DNA from: Mycolicibacterium duvalii
Lineage (GTDB): Bacteria > Actinomycetota > Actinomycetes > Mycobacteriales > Mycobacteriaceae
Assembly (NCBI RefSeq): GCF_010726645.1
Contig: NZ_AP022563.1
Location: 4,712,001-4,776,000 of the forward strand
Length of the DNA stretch: 64,000 bases
Direction: 5' to 3'
The notes below the pieces were generated by a model. The model was not told where the DNA came from and did no database searches. It saw only the letters and a program-made list of their open reading frames with translations. Numbering within the stretch: position 1 is the stretch's first letter; the number at the start of each line of letters is the position of its first letter. Of the stretch, positions 16,832-26,408 are shown piece by piece. Both the position numbers and the translations under genes were made by a program.

Positions 16832-17487
16832 CCGATCAGAGTGACGCCCGCAAACCTTTCGCTATACCCCCGGCGGGTATGCGTCGGTGTTCCCGTCCGG
16901 GCCTGTGGTGGAGGCGCCTCTCCCGGTGTCTGGCGTGGAATCCGAAAGATGTTGTCGCACAATAAGGCAACGTGATCTGACGGTGCCGGCGCGGTGCGGT
17001 CCCGGAGCTGCTGCGGTGGTCGGCGCCCGGTGGAGGGCGGCACTGTGGCGCGAACCACTTTTCTAAGAATCCGAATAAGCTTTCAGCAAATTCTCAGCGC
17101 TCTATCTAACCATGAAAACGTCGATGTAAGCAGGACCTCAGCAAACATGGATGCCGGTACGGTTCATACTGTGATCCATCGCTCATCACCGCGCGGGCTG
17201 CGGCGGTCCGCTGAAAAACGAAGCGTGCCAGAGTTATTCGTCCGGAACGGCGGCATTGGCGTACGCCCCGGGTATGAGAACCGGCGAACCAAGTTAGGTA
17301 GTGCTAAGTTGGCATGTCGGCGGCGTTTTGTCATATCGTTTTCAGCACTTGAGGCGTGTGGGACAAGGGCCGTCGTTCAGTGCTGCACGAAGGCGCTCCA
17401 TCGCCAAGACCGGCCAGCGCTCCCGTTCATGGATGTCGTGTTCATCGTCTCCATCGGGGTGTGTGCACACAAATAAGGTAGGTGGGA
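16832..17487. other. 656-bp intergenic region upstream of gltB
   Basis: No convincing gene is present: one 160-codon open frame across it has no ribosome-binding site and ends just before gltB. The stretch 17055-17350 is clearly AT-richer than its surroundings, as expected of promoter DNA. A TTGGCA (17309-17314 region) lies about 17 bp before CATATC, a weak promoter candidate only. I see no riboswitch, tRNA or GlnR site that I can defend. Confidence 0.6.
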
Positions 17488-20400
17488 ATGGCGCCCGAAA
17501 AGCAAGGGCTCTACAACCCCGCGTTCGAGCACGATTCGTGCGGCGTGGCGATGGTGGCCGATATGCACGGGCGCCGCAGCAGGGACATCGTCGAGAAGGC
17601 GATCACCGCGCTGCTCAACCTCGAACACCGCGGGGCGCAGGGCGCCGAGCCCAACACCGGCGACGGCGCCGGCATTCTGCTGCAGGTGCCCGACGAGTTC
17701 CTCCGCGCCGTCTGCGACTTCGAGCTGCCGGAGCCGGGCAGCTACGCGACCGGCATCGCCTTTCTTCCGCAGTCGTCCAAGGACGCCGCGACCGCCTGCG
17801 AGTCCGTCGAGAAGATCGCCGAGGCCGAGGGGCTGCAGGTGCTCGGCTGGCGCGACGTCCCCACCGACGACTCGTCGCTCGGGGCGCTGGCTCGTGACGC
17901 GATGCCGACCTTCCGGCAGGTGTTCCTGAGCGGCGCCAGCGGGATGGATCTCGAGCGCCGCGCCTACGTGGTCCGCAAGCGGGCCGAACACGAACTCGGC
18001 ACCAAGGGCCCCGGTCAGGACGGACCCGGTCGCGAGACCGTCTACTTCCCGAGCTTGTCCGGGCAGACGTTCGTCTACAAAGGCATGCTCACCACCCCGC
18101 AGCTCAAGGCGTTCTACCTCGACCTGCAGGACGAGCGGCTGACCAGCGCGCTGGGCATCGTGCACTCGCGGTTCTCCACCAACACGTTCCCGTCCTGGCC
18201 GCTGGCCCACCCGTTCCGCCGCGTCGCGCACAACGGCGAGATCAACACCGTCACCGGCAACGAGAACTGGATGCGCGCCCGCGAGGCGCTCATCAAGACC
18301 GACGTCTTCGGTGGTCAGGACCTGGACAAGGTGACCCCGATCTGCACACCGGGTGCGTCGGACACCGCACGTTTCGACGAGGTGCTCGAACTGCTGCACC
18401 TGGGCGGACGCAGCCTGCCGCACGCCATGCTGATGATGATCCCCGAGGCGTGGGAACGGCACGAGAGCATGGATCCGGCGCGACGCGCCTTTTACGAGTT
18501 CCACGATTCGCTGATGGAGCCGTGGGACGGTCCGGCTTCGGTGTGCTTCACCGACGGCACCGTGATCGGCGCCGTGCTCGACCGCAACGGTCTGCGTCCG
18601 TCGCGCATTTGGGTGACCGCGGACGGCCTGGTCGTGATGGCGTCGGAGGCCGGCGTGCTCGACATCGACCCCGCCACCGTGGTGCAGAAGCTGCGGCTGC
18701 AGCCGGGCCGGATGTTCCTCGTGGACACCGCGCAGGGCCGGATCGTCTCCGACGAGGAGATCAAGGCCGAGCTGGCCGCCGAGCACCCGTACCAGGAGTG
18801 GCTCGACGCCGGGTTGTTCGACCTCGACGAGCTGCCGCCCGGGGACTACGTCCGGATGCCGCACCACCGCGTGGTGCTGCGCCAGCAGATCTTCGGCTAC
18901 ACCTACGAGGAACTGAACCTGCTGGTCGCCCCGATGGCGCGCACCGGCGCCGAAGCGCTGGGCTCGATGGGCACCGACACCCCGATCGCGGTGCTCTCGG
19001 CGCGTCCGCGGATGCTCTACGACTACTTCCAGCAGCTGTTCGCCCAGGTCACCAACCCTCCGCTGGACGCCATCCGCGAAGAGGTGGTCACCAGCCTGCA
19101 AGGGGCGGTGGGGCCCGAGGGCGACCTGCTCAACCCCGGTCCCGAGTCGTGCCGGCAGATCGTGCTGGCACAGCCCATCCTGCGCAACGCCGAGCTGTCC
19201 AAGCTGATCTGTGTCGACCCCGACCATGAGATCCGCGGCAACAAGCACGGGATGCGCGCCGCGGTCATCCGCTGCCTGTACCCGGTCAACCGGGGCGGCC
19301 AGGGCCTCAAGGAAGCGCTCGACAACGTGCGCGCAAAGGTCTCGGCGGCCATCCGCGACGGTGCGCGCATCATCGTGCTGTCCGACCGCGAGTCCAACGA
19401 GCAGCTGGCGCCGATCCCGTCGCTGCTGTCGGTATCGGCCGTGCACCACCACCTGGTGCGGGAGCGCACCCGCACCCAGATCGGGCTCGTCGTCGAAGCC
19501 GGTGACGCCCGCGAGGTGCACCACATGGCCGCGCTGTGCGGCTTCGGCGCCGCGGCGATCAATCCGTACATGGCCTTCGAGTCGATCGAGGACATGATCG
19601 AGCGCGGCGTGATCGGCGGGGATGGCAGCGGCCTGACCAGTGATCAAGCCAAGAACAATTACGTCAAGGCCGCCGGCAAGGGCGTGCTGAAGGTGATGTC
19701 CAAGATGGGCATCTCCACGCTGGCGTCCTACACCGGTGCCCAGCTGTTCCAGGCCATCGGCATCAGCCAGAAGGTGCTCGACGAGTACTTCACCGGGCTG
19801 GCCTGCCCGGTCGGCGGCATCGATCTCGACGACATCGCCGCCGACGTCGCCGCGCGCCATGCGCTGGCCTTCCTGGACCGGCCCGACGAGCGCGCCCACC
19901 GCGAGCTCGAGGTGGGCGGCGAGTACCAGTGGCGCCGCGAGGGCGAGTACCACCTGTTCAATCCCGACACGGTGTTCAAGCTGCAGCACTCCACCCGCAC
20001 CGGACAGTATTCGATCTTCAAGGAGTACACCGCGCTGGTCGACGACCAGAGTGAGCGCATCGCCTCGCTGCGCGGACTCCTCAAGTTCCGTGACGGTGTC
20101 CGCCAGCCGGTGCCCCTCGACGAGGTCGAGCCGGCCAGCGAGATCGTCAAGCGGTTCTCCACGGGTGCGATGAGCTACGGCTCGATCTCCGCCGAAGCCC
20201 ACGAGACCCTGGCGATCGCGATGAACCGCCTGGGCGGGCGGTCCAACTCCGGTGAGGGTGGCGAGGCGGTCGACCGCTTCGACCCCGACGAGAACGGGGA
20301 CTGGCGGCGCAGTGCGATCAAGCAGGTGGCCTCGGGTCGCTTCGGTGTCACCAGCCACTACCTGAGCAACTGCACCGACATCCAGATCAAGATGGCCCAG

Positions 20401-22098
20401 GGCGCCAAACCCGGTGAGGGCGGACAGCTTCCGGGGCACAAGGTGTATCCGTGGGTGGCCGAGGTGCGGCACTCCACGCCCGGAGTCGGGTTGATCTCCC
20501 CGCCGCCGCACCACGACATCTACTCGATCGAGGATCTCGCGCAGCTGATCCATGACCTGAAGAACGCCAACCCGCAGGCTCGGGTGCACGTCAAGCTGGT
20601 CTCCGAGAACGGCGTCGGCACGGTCGCGGCCGGCGTCTCCAAGGCCCACGCCGACGTTGTGCTGATCTCCGGGCACGACGGCGGCACCGGCGCGACGCCG
20701 CTGACGTCGATGAAGCACGCCGGCGCGCCGTGGGAGCTGGGGCTGGCCGAGACGCAGCAGACGCTGCTGCTCAACGGGCTGCGCGACCGCATCGTGGTGC
20801 AGGTCGACGGGCAGCTCAAGACCGGTCGCGACGTGGTTGTCGCGGCACTGCTCGGCGCCGAGGAATTCGGGTTCGCGACGGCGCCGCTGGTGGTGTCGGG
20901 CTGCATCATGATGCGGGTGTGCCACCTCGACACCTGCCCGGTGGGCGTGGCCACGCAGAACCCGATCCTGCGCCAGCGTTTCGCGGGTAAGCCCGAGTTC
21001 GTGGAGAACTTCTTCATGTTCATCGCTGAGGAAGTCCGGGAACTGATGGCGCAGTTGGGCTTCCGCACCGTCAACGAGATGGTCGGACAGGTCGGCGCGC
21101 TGGACACCACCCAGGCGGCGGAATACTGGAAGGCCCACAAGCTGGACCTCTCGCCGGTGCTGCACGAGCCCGAGTCGGCATTCATGAACCAGGACCTGTA
21201 CTGCAGCTCCCGGCAGGACCATGGGCTGGACAAGGCGCTCGACCAACAACTGATCGTGCAGTGCCGCGAGGCACTCGACAGCGAGTCGCCCGTCCGCTTC
21301 TCGACGACGATCAGCAACGTCAACCGCACCGTCGGCACGATGCTGGGTCACGAGGTCACCAAAGCCTATGGCGGTCAGGGGCTTCCCGACGGGACCATCG
21401 ACATCACCTTCGACGGCTCGGCAGGCAACAGCTTCGGCGCCTTCCTGCCCAAGGGCATCACGCTGCGGGTCTACGGCGACGCCAATGACTATGTCGGCAA
21501 GGGACTCTCCGGCGGGCGGATCGTCGTCCGGCCGTCGGACAGCGCACCGGCGGACTACGTCGCCGAGGACAACATCATCGCCGGCAACGTGATCCTGTTC
21601 GGCGCCACCAGCGGGCAGATGTTCCTGCGCGGACAGGTCGGCGAACGGTTCGCGGTCCGCAACTCCGGGGCGCACGCCGTGGTCGAGGGCGTCGGTGACC
21701 ACGGGTGCGAGTACATGACCGGCGGGCGGGTGGTGATCCTCGGCCAAACCGGTCGGAACTTCGCCGCCGGCATGTCGGGCGGGATCGCCTACATTTACGA
21801 CCCCGCGGGCACGCTCGAACGCAATCTCAACGCCGAGATGGTGAACATCGAAGACATGGGCGGCGTGGAGTCCGAGGACTCCGTGTACGTCCACGACATG
21901 ATCCAGGCGCACGTCGACGCCACCGATTCTGCGGTGGGTCAACGGATCCTGGCAGGATGGAACAGCGAATTGGCGAACTTCAAGAAGGTCATGCCGCGCG
22001 ACTACCGGCGCGTACTGGAAGCGATCGCGGAGGCGGAAGCCAAGGGCGCCGACCAGGACGGTATTGCCGAGGCGATCATGGCGGCCGCCAATGCCTGA
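17488..22098 (+). CDS. gltB: Glutamate synthase large subunit
   Basis: A 1536-residue GOGAT large subunit that makes glutamate from glutamine and 2-oxoglutarate with GltD. A 17-residue propeptide precedes the N-terminal nucleophile Cys18 (HDSCGVAMVADMHG), marking the class II amidotransferase domain (to ~430). The FMN synthase domain (~800-1200) holds the 3Fe-4S cysteines in CIMMRVCHLDTCPVG, and the C-terminal GXGXG helix domain follows. ATG 17488 is preferred over the in-frame GTG at 17482 because AAGG lies 9 bases upstream. It overlaps gltD by 8 bases. Confidence 0.97.
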   Translation: MAPEKQGLYNPAFEHDSCGVAMVADMHGRRSRDIVEKAITALLNLEHRGAQGAEPNTGDGAGILLQVPDEFLRAVCDFELPEPGSYATGIAFLPQSSKDAATACESVEKIAEAEGLQVLGWRDVPTDDSSLGALARDAMPTFRQVFLSGASGMDLERRAYVVRKRAEHELGTKGPGQDGPGRETVYFPSLSGQTFVYKGMLTTPQLKAFYLDLQDERLTSALGIVHSRFSTNTFPSWPLAHPFRRVAHNGEINTVTGNENWMRAREALIKTDVFGGQDLDKVTPICTPGASDTARFDEVLELLHLGGRSLPHAMLMMIPEAWERHESMDPARRAFYEFHDSLMEPWDGPASVCFTDGTVIGAVLDRNGLRPSRIWVTADGLVVMASEAGVLDIDPATVVQKLRLQPGRMFLVDTAQGRIVSDEEIKAELAAEHPYQEWLDAGLFDLDELPPGDYVRMPHHRVVLRQQIFGYTYEELNLLVAPMARTGAEALGSMGTDTPIAVLSARPRMLYDYFQQLFAQVTNPPLDAIREEVVTSLQGAVGPEGDLLNPGPESCRQIVLAQPILRNAELSKLICVDPDHEIRGNKHGMRAAVIRCLYPVNRGGQGLKEALDNVRAKVSAAIRDGARIIVLSDRESNEQLAPIPSLLSVSAVHHHLVRERTRTQIGLVVEAGDAREVHHMAALCGFGAAAINPYMAFESIEDMIERGVIGGDGSGLTSDQAKNNYVKAAGKGVLKVMSKMGISTLASYTGAQLFQAIGISQKVLDEYFTGLACPVGGIDLDDIAADVAARHALAFLDRPDERAHRELEVGGEYQWRREGEYHLFNPDTVFKLQHSTRTGQYSIFKEYTALVDDQSERIASLRGLLKFRDGVRQPVPLDEVEPASEIVKRFSTGAMSYGSISAEAHETLAIAMNRLGGRSNSGEGGEAVDRFDPDENGDWRRSAIKQVASGRFGVTSHYLSNCTDIQIKMAQGAKPGEGGQLPGHKVYPWVAEVRHSTPGVGLISPPPHHDIYSIEDLAQLIHDLKNANPQARVHVKLVSENGVGTVAAGVSKAHADVVLISGHDGGTGATPLTSMKHAGAPWELGLAETQQTLLLNGLRDRIVVQVDGQLKTGRDVVVAALLGAEEFGFATAPLVVSGCIMMRVCHLDTCPVGVATQNPILRQRFAGKPEFVENFFMFIAEEVRELMAQLGFRTVNEMVGQVGALDTTQAAEYWKAHKLDLSPVLHEPESAFMNQDLYCSSRQDHGLDKALDQQLIVQCREALDSESPVRFSTTISNVNRTVGTMLGHEVTKAYGGQGLPDGTIDITFDGSAGNSFGAFLPKGITLRVYGDANDYVGKGLSGGRIVVRPSDSAPADYVAEDNIIAGNVILFGATSGQMFLRGQVGERFAVRNSGAHAVVEGVGDHGCEYMTGGRVVILGQTGRNFAAGMSGGIAYIYDPAGTLERNLNAEMVNIEDMGGVESEDSVYVHDMIQAHVDATDSAVGQRILAGWNSELANFKKVMPRDYRRVLEAIAEAEAKGADQDGIAEAIMAAANA

Positions 22099-23557
22099 TC
22101 CCCGCGGCTTCATGAAGTACACCCACCGGGAGACGCCGCAGCGGCGTCCGGTCGACCTGCGGTTGCGCGACTGGAAAGAGGTCTACGAAGAGTTCAGCCC
22201 GGACACGCTGAAGGTGCAGGCAAGCCGTTGCATGGACTGCGGAATCCCGTTCTGCCACAACGGCTGTCCGCTGGGCAATCTGATCCCGGAGTGGAATGAC
22301 CTGGTCCGCACCGATCGCTGGCACGAAGCCATCGAGCGGTTGCATGCCACCAACAACTTCCCGGAGTTCACCGGCCGGCTGTGTCCCGCGCCGTGTGAGG
22401 GCTCCTGTGTCCTGGGCATCAACCAGGATCCGGTCACGATCAAGCAGGTCGAGGTCGAGATCATCGACAGGGCTTTCGACGAGGGCTGGGTCGTGCCGCT
22501 GCCGCCCGACCGGCCGACCGGCAAGAAGGTCGCCGTCATCGGTTCGGGGCCGGCCGGACTGGCCGCGGCTCAACAGCTGACCCGGGCCGGACATCAGGTC
22601 ACCGTGTTCGAGCGCGACGACCGCATCGGCGGGCTGCTGCGCTACGGCATCCCCGAGTTCAAGATGGAGAAGCGCCACATCGACCGGCGCCTGGACCAGA
22701 TGCGGGCTGAGGGCACCGAGTTCTGCACCGGCGTCAACGTCGGTGTCGACATCACCGCGGCGCAGCTGCGCGCGGACTTCAACGCGGTGGTGCTGGCCGG
22801 AGGTGCGACCGCACGTCGGGACCTGCCCATCCCGGGCCGCGAGCTCACCGGTATCCATCAGGCGATGGAGTACCTGCCGTGGGCCAACCGCGTGCAGTTG
22901 GGCGACCCGGTCGTCGACGCCGACGGCCAGCCGCCGATCACGGCCAAGGGCAAGAAGGTCATCATCATCGGCGGTGGCGACACCGGTGCGGACTGCCTGG
23001 GCACGGCGCACCGCCAGGGCGCGGCCAGCGTGCACCAGTTCGAGATCATGCCGCGGCCGCCGGAGACCCGCGCGGACTCCACGCCGTGGCCGACCTATCC
23101 GCTGATGTACCGCGTCAGCTCCGCCCACGAAGAGGGCGGCGAGCGGGTCTACTCGGTCAACACCGAAGCGTTCTTCGGCGAGGACGGGCACGTCAAGGGC
23201 CTGCGCGGGCACGAGGTCGTGATGAAAGACGGCAAGTTCGAGAAGGTCGAGGGCACCGACTTCGAGATGGAAGCCGATCTGGTGCTGCTGGCGATGGGCT
23301 TCACCGGCCCGGAGCGCGAGGGTCTGCTCACCGACCTCAAGGTCGAGATCAACGAGCGGGGCAACGTCTCCCGCGACGACGCATTCGCCACCTCAGTGCC
23401 GGGCGTCTACGTCGCCGGTGACATGGGCCGCGGTCAGTCGCTGATCGTGTGGGCGATCGCCGAGGGCCGGGCTGCGGCCGCGGCGGTCGACGAGTACCTG
23501 ATGGGCAGCTCCGCACTGCCCGCGCCGATCAAGCCGACGGCCGTCCCGCAGCGCTGA
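22091..23557 (+). CDS. gltD: Glutamate synthase small subunit
   Basis: A 488-residue subunit, the length of the M. tuberculosis protein, that feeds NADPH electrons through FAD and two 4Fe-4S clusters to GltB. Cluster cysteines lie in CMDCGIPFCHNGCPLGN and CPAPCEGSC; the FAD loop is VIGSGPAGLAAA and the NADPH loop IIGGGDTGAD. ATG 22091 lies within the end of gltB, indicating coupled translation. Repeats and an IS30 element lie just downstream, between this gene and the small ORF that probably belonged to the same transcript. Confidence 0.97.
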   Translation: MPDPRGFMKYTHRETPQRRPVDLRLRDWKEVYEEFSPDTLKVQASRCMDCGIPFCHNGCPLGNLIPEWNDLVRTDRWHEAIERLHATNNFPEFTGRLCPAPCEGSCVLGINQDPVTIKQVEVEIIDRAFDEGWVVPLPPDRPTGKKVAVIGSGPAGLAAAQQLTRAGHQVTVFERDDRIGGLLRYGIPEFKMEKRHIDRRLDQMRAEGTEFCTGVNVGVDITAAQLRADFNAVVLAGGATARRDLPIPGRELTGIHQAMEYLPWANRVQLGDPVVDADGQPPITAKGKKVIIIGGGDTGADCLGTAHRQGAASVHQFEIMPRPPETRADSTPWPTYPLMYRVSSAHEEGGERVYSVNTEAFFGEDGHVKGLRGHEVVMKDGKFEKVEGTDFEMEADLVLLAMGFTGPEREGLLTDLKVEINERGNVSRDDAFATSVPGVYVAGDMGRGQSLIVWAIAEGRAAAAAVDEYLMGSSALPAPIKPTAVPQR

Positions 23558-23572
23558 ACGCGCCGTTCCTCG

Positions 23573-23630
23573 GCGCCGAGTGTGCGCTGGGGGCGGTCTG
23601 GCGCGCCGAGTGTGAGCTGAGGGCGGTCTG
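23573..23630 (+). repeat. Two 28-bp imperfect direct repeats after gltD
   Basis: Copies at 23573-23600 and 23603-23630 begin GCGCCGAGTGTG and end GGGCGGTCTG, differing at two positions in the middle, with a 30-bp period. They sit between the gltD stop and the IS30 element. A loosely similar inverted sequence (CCGCCCT...CACGCTCG) follows the element. It resembles small dispersed mycobacterial intergenic repeats, but that could not be checked. Confidence 0.6.
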
Positions 23631-23643
23631 AAGCGCCTTGATC

Positions 23644-25063
23644 TCAAGTGGTCGCTGCAACACCTGAGCTTATGGAGGGTTGTTGCTCGATGGGGTTTCG
23701 GATGCATGGCTGCAAACAAGTGCCAGAGTCTGTCCGCGAGGTGTTCTTCGCAACGTTGAGGTCGGGGGTGTCGCCGACGGCGGCGGCGACAGTGGCCGGG
23801 GTGGCTGGTGCCACGGGTCGCAAATGGGCCAGAGACGCCGGTTATCAGACCACTAAGAAGCATTACGGCACACGGTATTCGCAAGAGGCTCGGGACGCGT
23901 TTTGGACCGCGTTGCGGTCGGGGTCCTCGCCGACGCAGGCCGCGGTGTTCGCCGGCGTGTCGGAGCACACGGCCCTGCGGTGGGTCCAACAGGCTGGTTA
24001 CGTGCCCAGAACACCTCTTGCTGTGGTTAGCGATCTCGACACCGCGTCATCACCGGCAGGGCCGATGTCGTTTCTTGAACGCTGTCGGTTAGAAGAACTG
24101 CTGGAGACGGGGCATTCACCGGCTCGGGCCGCAGCATTGCTGGGGCGACATCGGTCCACGATCAGTCGTGAGACCCGTCGCGGGCAGACCGCCTCGGGAT
24201 ACCGGGCGCGCGTCGGGCAGGGCAGCGTTGAGGCCCACGCCAAACGTCCCAAGCCACGCAAACTCGACACCAACCCCGTCCTGCTCGACCAGGTTGTGCA
24301 ACGCTTGAAGCATCGGCACAGCCCCGAGCAGATCGCGGGCCGGCTGCGCGAAGAGTTCCCCGACGACCCGGAGATGTGGGTGTCGCACGAAACGATTTAT
24401 CAGTCCATGTATGTCCAGCCTCGCGGGGAGCTTGCCCGGCTGGTCAAGACCGCGCTACGCACCGGCCGCACTCAACGAAAACCACAGGGCCGCACCCCTA
24501 CTGGCACCGGAAAGCTCAAGGGCATGGTCAACATCAGCCAGCGACCTGCTGAAGCTGACGACCGCGCGATCCCGGGTCATTGGGAAGGCGATCTGATCCT
24601 GGGCAGTACCGCCTCGGGCTCAGCGATCGGCACCATGGTCGAACGCACCACCGGGTTCGTGGTGCTGCTGCATCTGCCCGCCGATCGCACCGCAGCCACC
24701 CTGGCCGAGGCCATGTCGGCCAAGATCCCCGAAATCCCCGAAATCCTGCGCCGCTCACTGACCTGGGACCAAGGCAGCGAGATGGCATTGCACACCAAGA
24801 TCACCGAAGCCACCGGCCTGCCGATCTACTTCTGCGACCCGCACAGCCCCTGGCAGCGCGGCACCAACGAAAACACCAACGGACTCTTGCGGCAGTACTT
24901 TCCCAAAGGCACCGACCTGTCCTTTTACGGCCCCGGCTGGCTAGACGAGGTCGCCGCCGAACTCAACGCCCGACCCCGCAAACGCCACAACTGGCGCACC
25001 CCCGCCGAGGAACTTAACCGGCTACTCTCAGACCCGTCCACATTTGTTGCAACGACCGCTTGA
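23644..25063 (+). mobile_element. Complete IS30-family insertion sequence, 1420 bp
   Basis: Imperfect terminal inverted repeats of 19 bp are at 23644-23662 and 25045-25063 (17 of 19 positions match). They are flanked by the 3-bp direct repeat ATC (23641-23643 and 25064-25066), the expected target duplication. Removing the element rejoins CTTG-ATC-CAAG, a small palindrome, in line with the palindromic target preference known for IS30. It carries one intact transposase, so it may be recently active. Confidence 0.9.
23690..25063 (+). CDS. IS30-family DDE transposase
   Basis: A 457-residue transposase. Two N-terminal helix-turn-helix units are followed by a third (ARAAALLGRHRSTISRETRR), the IS30 signature. 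The catalytic domain shows GHWEGDLI (first Asp), LTWDQGSEM (second Asp) and RGTNENTNGLLRQYFP (Glu). ATG 23690 is chosen because GGAGGG lies 10 bases upstream; earlier in-frame starts reach into the left terminal repeat. The TGA stop is the last three bases of the right terminal repeat, so the gene fills the element. No frameshift is seen. Confidence 0.93.
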   Translation: MGFRMHGCKQVPESVREVFFATLRSGVSPTAAATVAGVAGATGRKWARDAGYQTTKKHYGTRYSQEARDAFWTALRSGSSPTQAAVFAGVSEHTALRWVQQAGYVPRTPLAVVSDLDTASSPAGPMSFLERCRLEELLETGHSPARAAALLGRHRSTISRETRRGQTASGYRARVGQGSVEAHAKRPKPRKLDTNPVLLDQVVQRLKHRHSPEQIAGRLREEFPDDPEMWVSHETIYQSMYVQPRGELARLVKTALRTGRTQRKPQGRTPTGTGKLKGMVNISQRPAEADDRAIPGHWEGDLILGSTASGSAIGTMVERTTGFVVLLHLPADRTAATLAEAMSAKIPEIPEILRRSLTWDQGSEMALHTKITEATGLPIYFCDPHSPWQRGTNENTNGLLRQYFPKGTDLSFYGPGWLDEVAAELNARPRKRHNWRTPAEELNRLLSDPSTFVATTA

Positions 25064-25287
25064 ATCCAAGCGCCGGTTTCCGCCCTGGCCGCACGCTCGC
25101 GGGCGTGGGCCGGTTTAAATCACTCCAGTCACTTCTGCCCCATAGGCCACATCAGAAACTTTCGCAACTCGAACCGGCGAGTCGTGGGTAGTTTGCCAGC
25201 TCGCAGGTGTCTAATGACTTCGGTGAGGGGGCTGCGGTAAGGTGGCTCCACGGTTCAGCAATCTGGTAAACCTCGGGAGTTATCACC

Positions 25288-25428
25288 GTGTATATCAACC
25301 CGATAGCTCGGACCCGAATGGGTCGAATTGCCTGGTCATTGCTTCGTCATCCTGTCAAAAGCCGTGAGTTCCCCGCGAAGGCGGAGCGGCTGATCACCGC
25401 TGACGAACTGCTCAGATACGGCGTCTAG
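25288..25428 (+). CDS. 46-residue basic small protein downstream of gltD (Rv3857c position)
   Basis: An open frame from GTG 25288 to TAG 25428 encodes a 46-residue basic peptide beginning VYINPIARTRMGRIAWSLL and ending DELLRYGV. GGGAG lies about 8 bases before the start, unlike random frames nearby. In M. tuberculosis a small ORF (Rv3857c) occupies the same place beside gltD, and order continues to a PHP protein in both. The IS30 insertion now separates it from gltD, so it needs its own promoter or is read from the element. Function unknown. Confidence 0.6.
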   Translation: MYINPIARTRMGRIAWSLLRHPVKSREFPAKAERLITADELLRYGV

Positions 25429-25498
25429 CGAACGCTGACCGCGATCAGTCACACGGGTGACGGCGGGTTTGCCCAACTGTTATCGATCTGTGACCCGG

Positions 25499-26356
25499 TT
25501 ACGACGGTTTGCTCAGCAGGCCTGACTGGCTGATCGCCGCGGCCAGCGGTTCCAGCACCGCCACGTGGTGCGGCGCGGGCAGGTAGATGATCGCCAGGTC
25601 CAGACCTTCAGCGCCCAACGCGGCCGCCTCGTCGACGGCCCGGCCGACATCCAGGTCGGCGCTCAACCGCACGTGCGCGGAGGTCATGATCTCCGCCGGA
25701 TCCCGCCCCACATCTGCGCAGTGGCGGGCCAGGACCTCGCGCTTGTGGGCGAACTCCGCTGGTGTGCCGCCGACGAAGTTCCAGTGATCGGCGTATCGCG
25801 CCGTGATCCGCAGCGTGCGTTTCTCTCCGCTGCCGCCGATGCAGATCGGCGGGTGCGGCCGTTGTGGCCCCTTCGGCTCGTTCCGGGCGTCGGTGAGCTG
25901 ATAGAACCTGCCGTGGAATGTGGTCGTCTCCTCCGCGAGCAGCCCCTTGAGCACCTGACAGGCCTCCTCGAAGCGATCGAAGCGGTCTCTGACCGTGCCG
26001 AGTTCGATCCCGTAGGCCTGTGACTCCTCCTCGTTCCAGCCGGCGCCGATGCCCAGTTCCAGGCGGCCGTCGGAGACGATGTCGAGGGCCGACGCCATGT
26101 TGGCCAGCACCGCGGGATGCCGGTAGTGGATGCCGGTCACCAACACCCCGATCCGCAGCCGCGCGGTGGCCTGGGCCAGCGCGGTCAGCGTGACCCAACC
26201 CTCCAGGCACGGGCCTGCCGGGTCGGAGAAAATCGGATAGAAGTGGTCGAAGGTCCAGCCCGAATCGAACACGTCGATGTCGTCGGCGAACTGCCACACT
26301 GCAAGCATGTCTTTCCAGGTGGTGTTCTGCGGCGAGGTCTTGAACGCGAATCTCAC
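25499..26356 (-). CDS. LLM-class (luciferase-like) F420-dependent oxidoreductase
   Basis: A 285-residue TIM-barrel flavin/F420 enzyme. The early FDSGWTFDHFYPI matches the conserved DH segment of this class, and RLRIGVLVTGIHYRHPAVLA and GRLELGIGAGW are standard strands. Mycobacterial relatives usually use F420; the substrate is unknown. GTG 26356 gives the expected N-terminus (VRFAFKTS); an in-frame ATG at 26410 would overlap the divergent start at 26409. The 3' end is at 25499, and no partner gene lies on the same strand. Confidence 0.85.
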   Translation of the reverse strand: MRFAFKTSPQNTTWKDMLAVWQFADDIDVFDSGWTFDHFYPIFSDPAGPCLEGWVTLTALAQATARLRIGVLVTGIHYRHPAVLANMASALDIVSDGRLELGIGAGWNEEESQAYGIELGTVRDRFDRFEEACQVLKGLLAEETTTFHGRFYQLTDARNEPKGPQRPHPPICIGGSGEKRTLRITARYADHWNFVGGTPAEFAHKREVLARHCADVGRDPAEIMTSAHVRLSADLDVGRAVDEAAALGAEGLDLAIIYLPAPHHVAVLEPLAAAISQSGLLSKPS

Positions 26357-26408
26357 TTCATCGACTGTAGGCCGATGAGTTCGGCGGGCGGCGGCGGTCA
26401 GTACCGAC

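Noticed and set aside
17294..17312. IdeR-box-like TTAGGTAGTGCTAAGTTGG
   Set aside because: Only 13 of 19 consensus positions match, and a gltB link to IdeR is not expected.
16994..17476. 160-codon open frame before gltB
   Set aside because: No ribosome-binding site, mixed composition and AT-rich segment inside; better read as regulatory DNA.
17377..22122. 1581-codon open frame antisense to gltB
   Set aside because: It mirrors high-GC codon bias of gltB and shows no domain; gltB is certain on the other strand.
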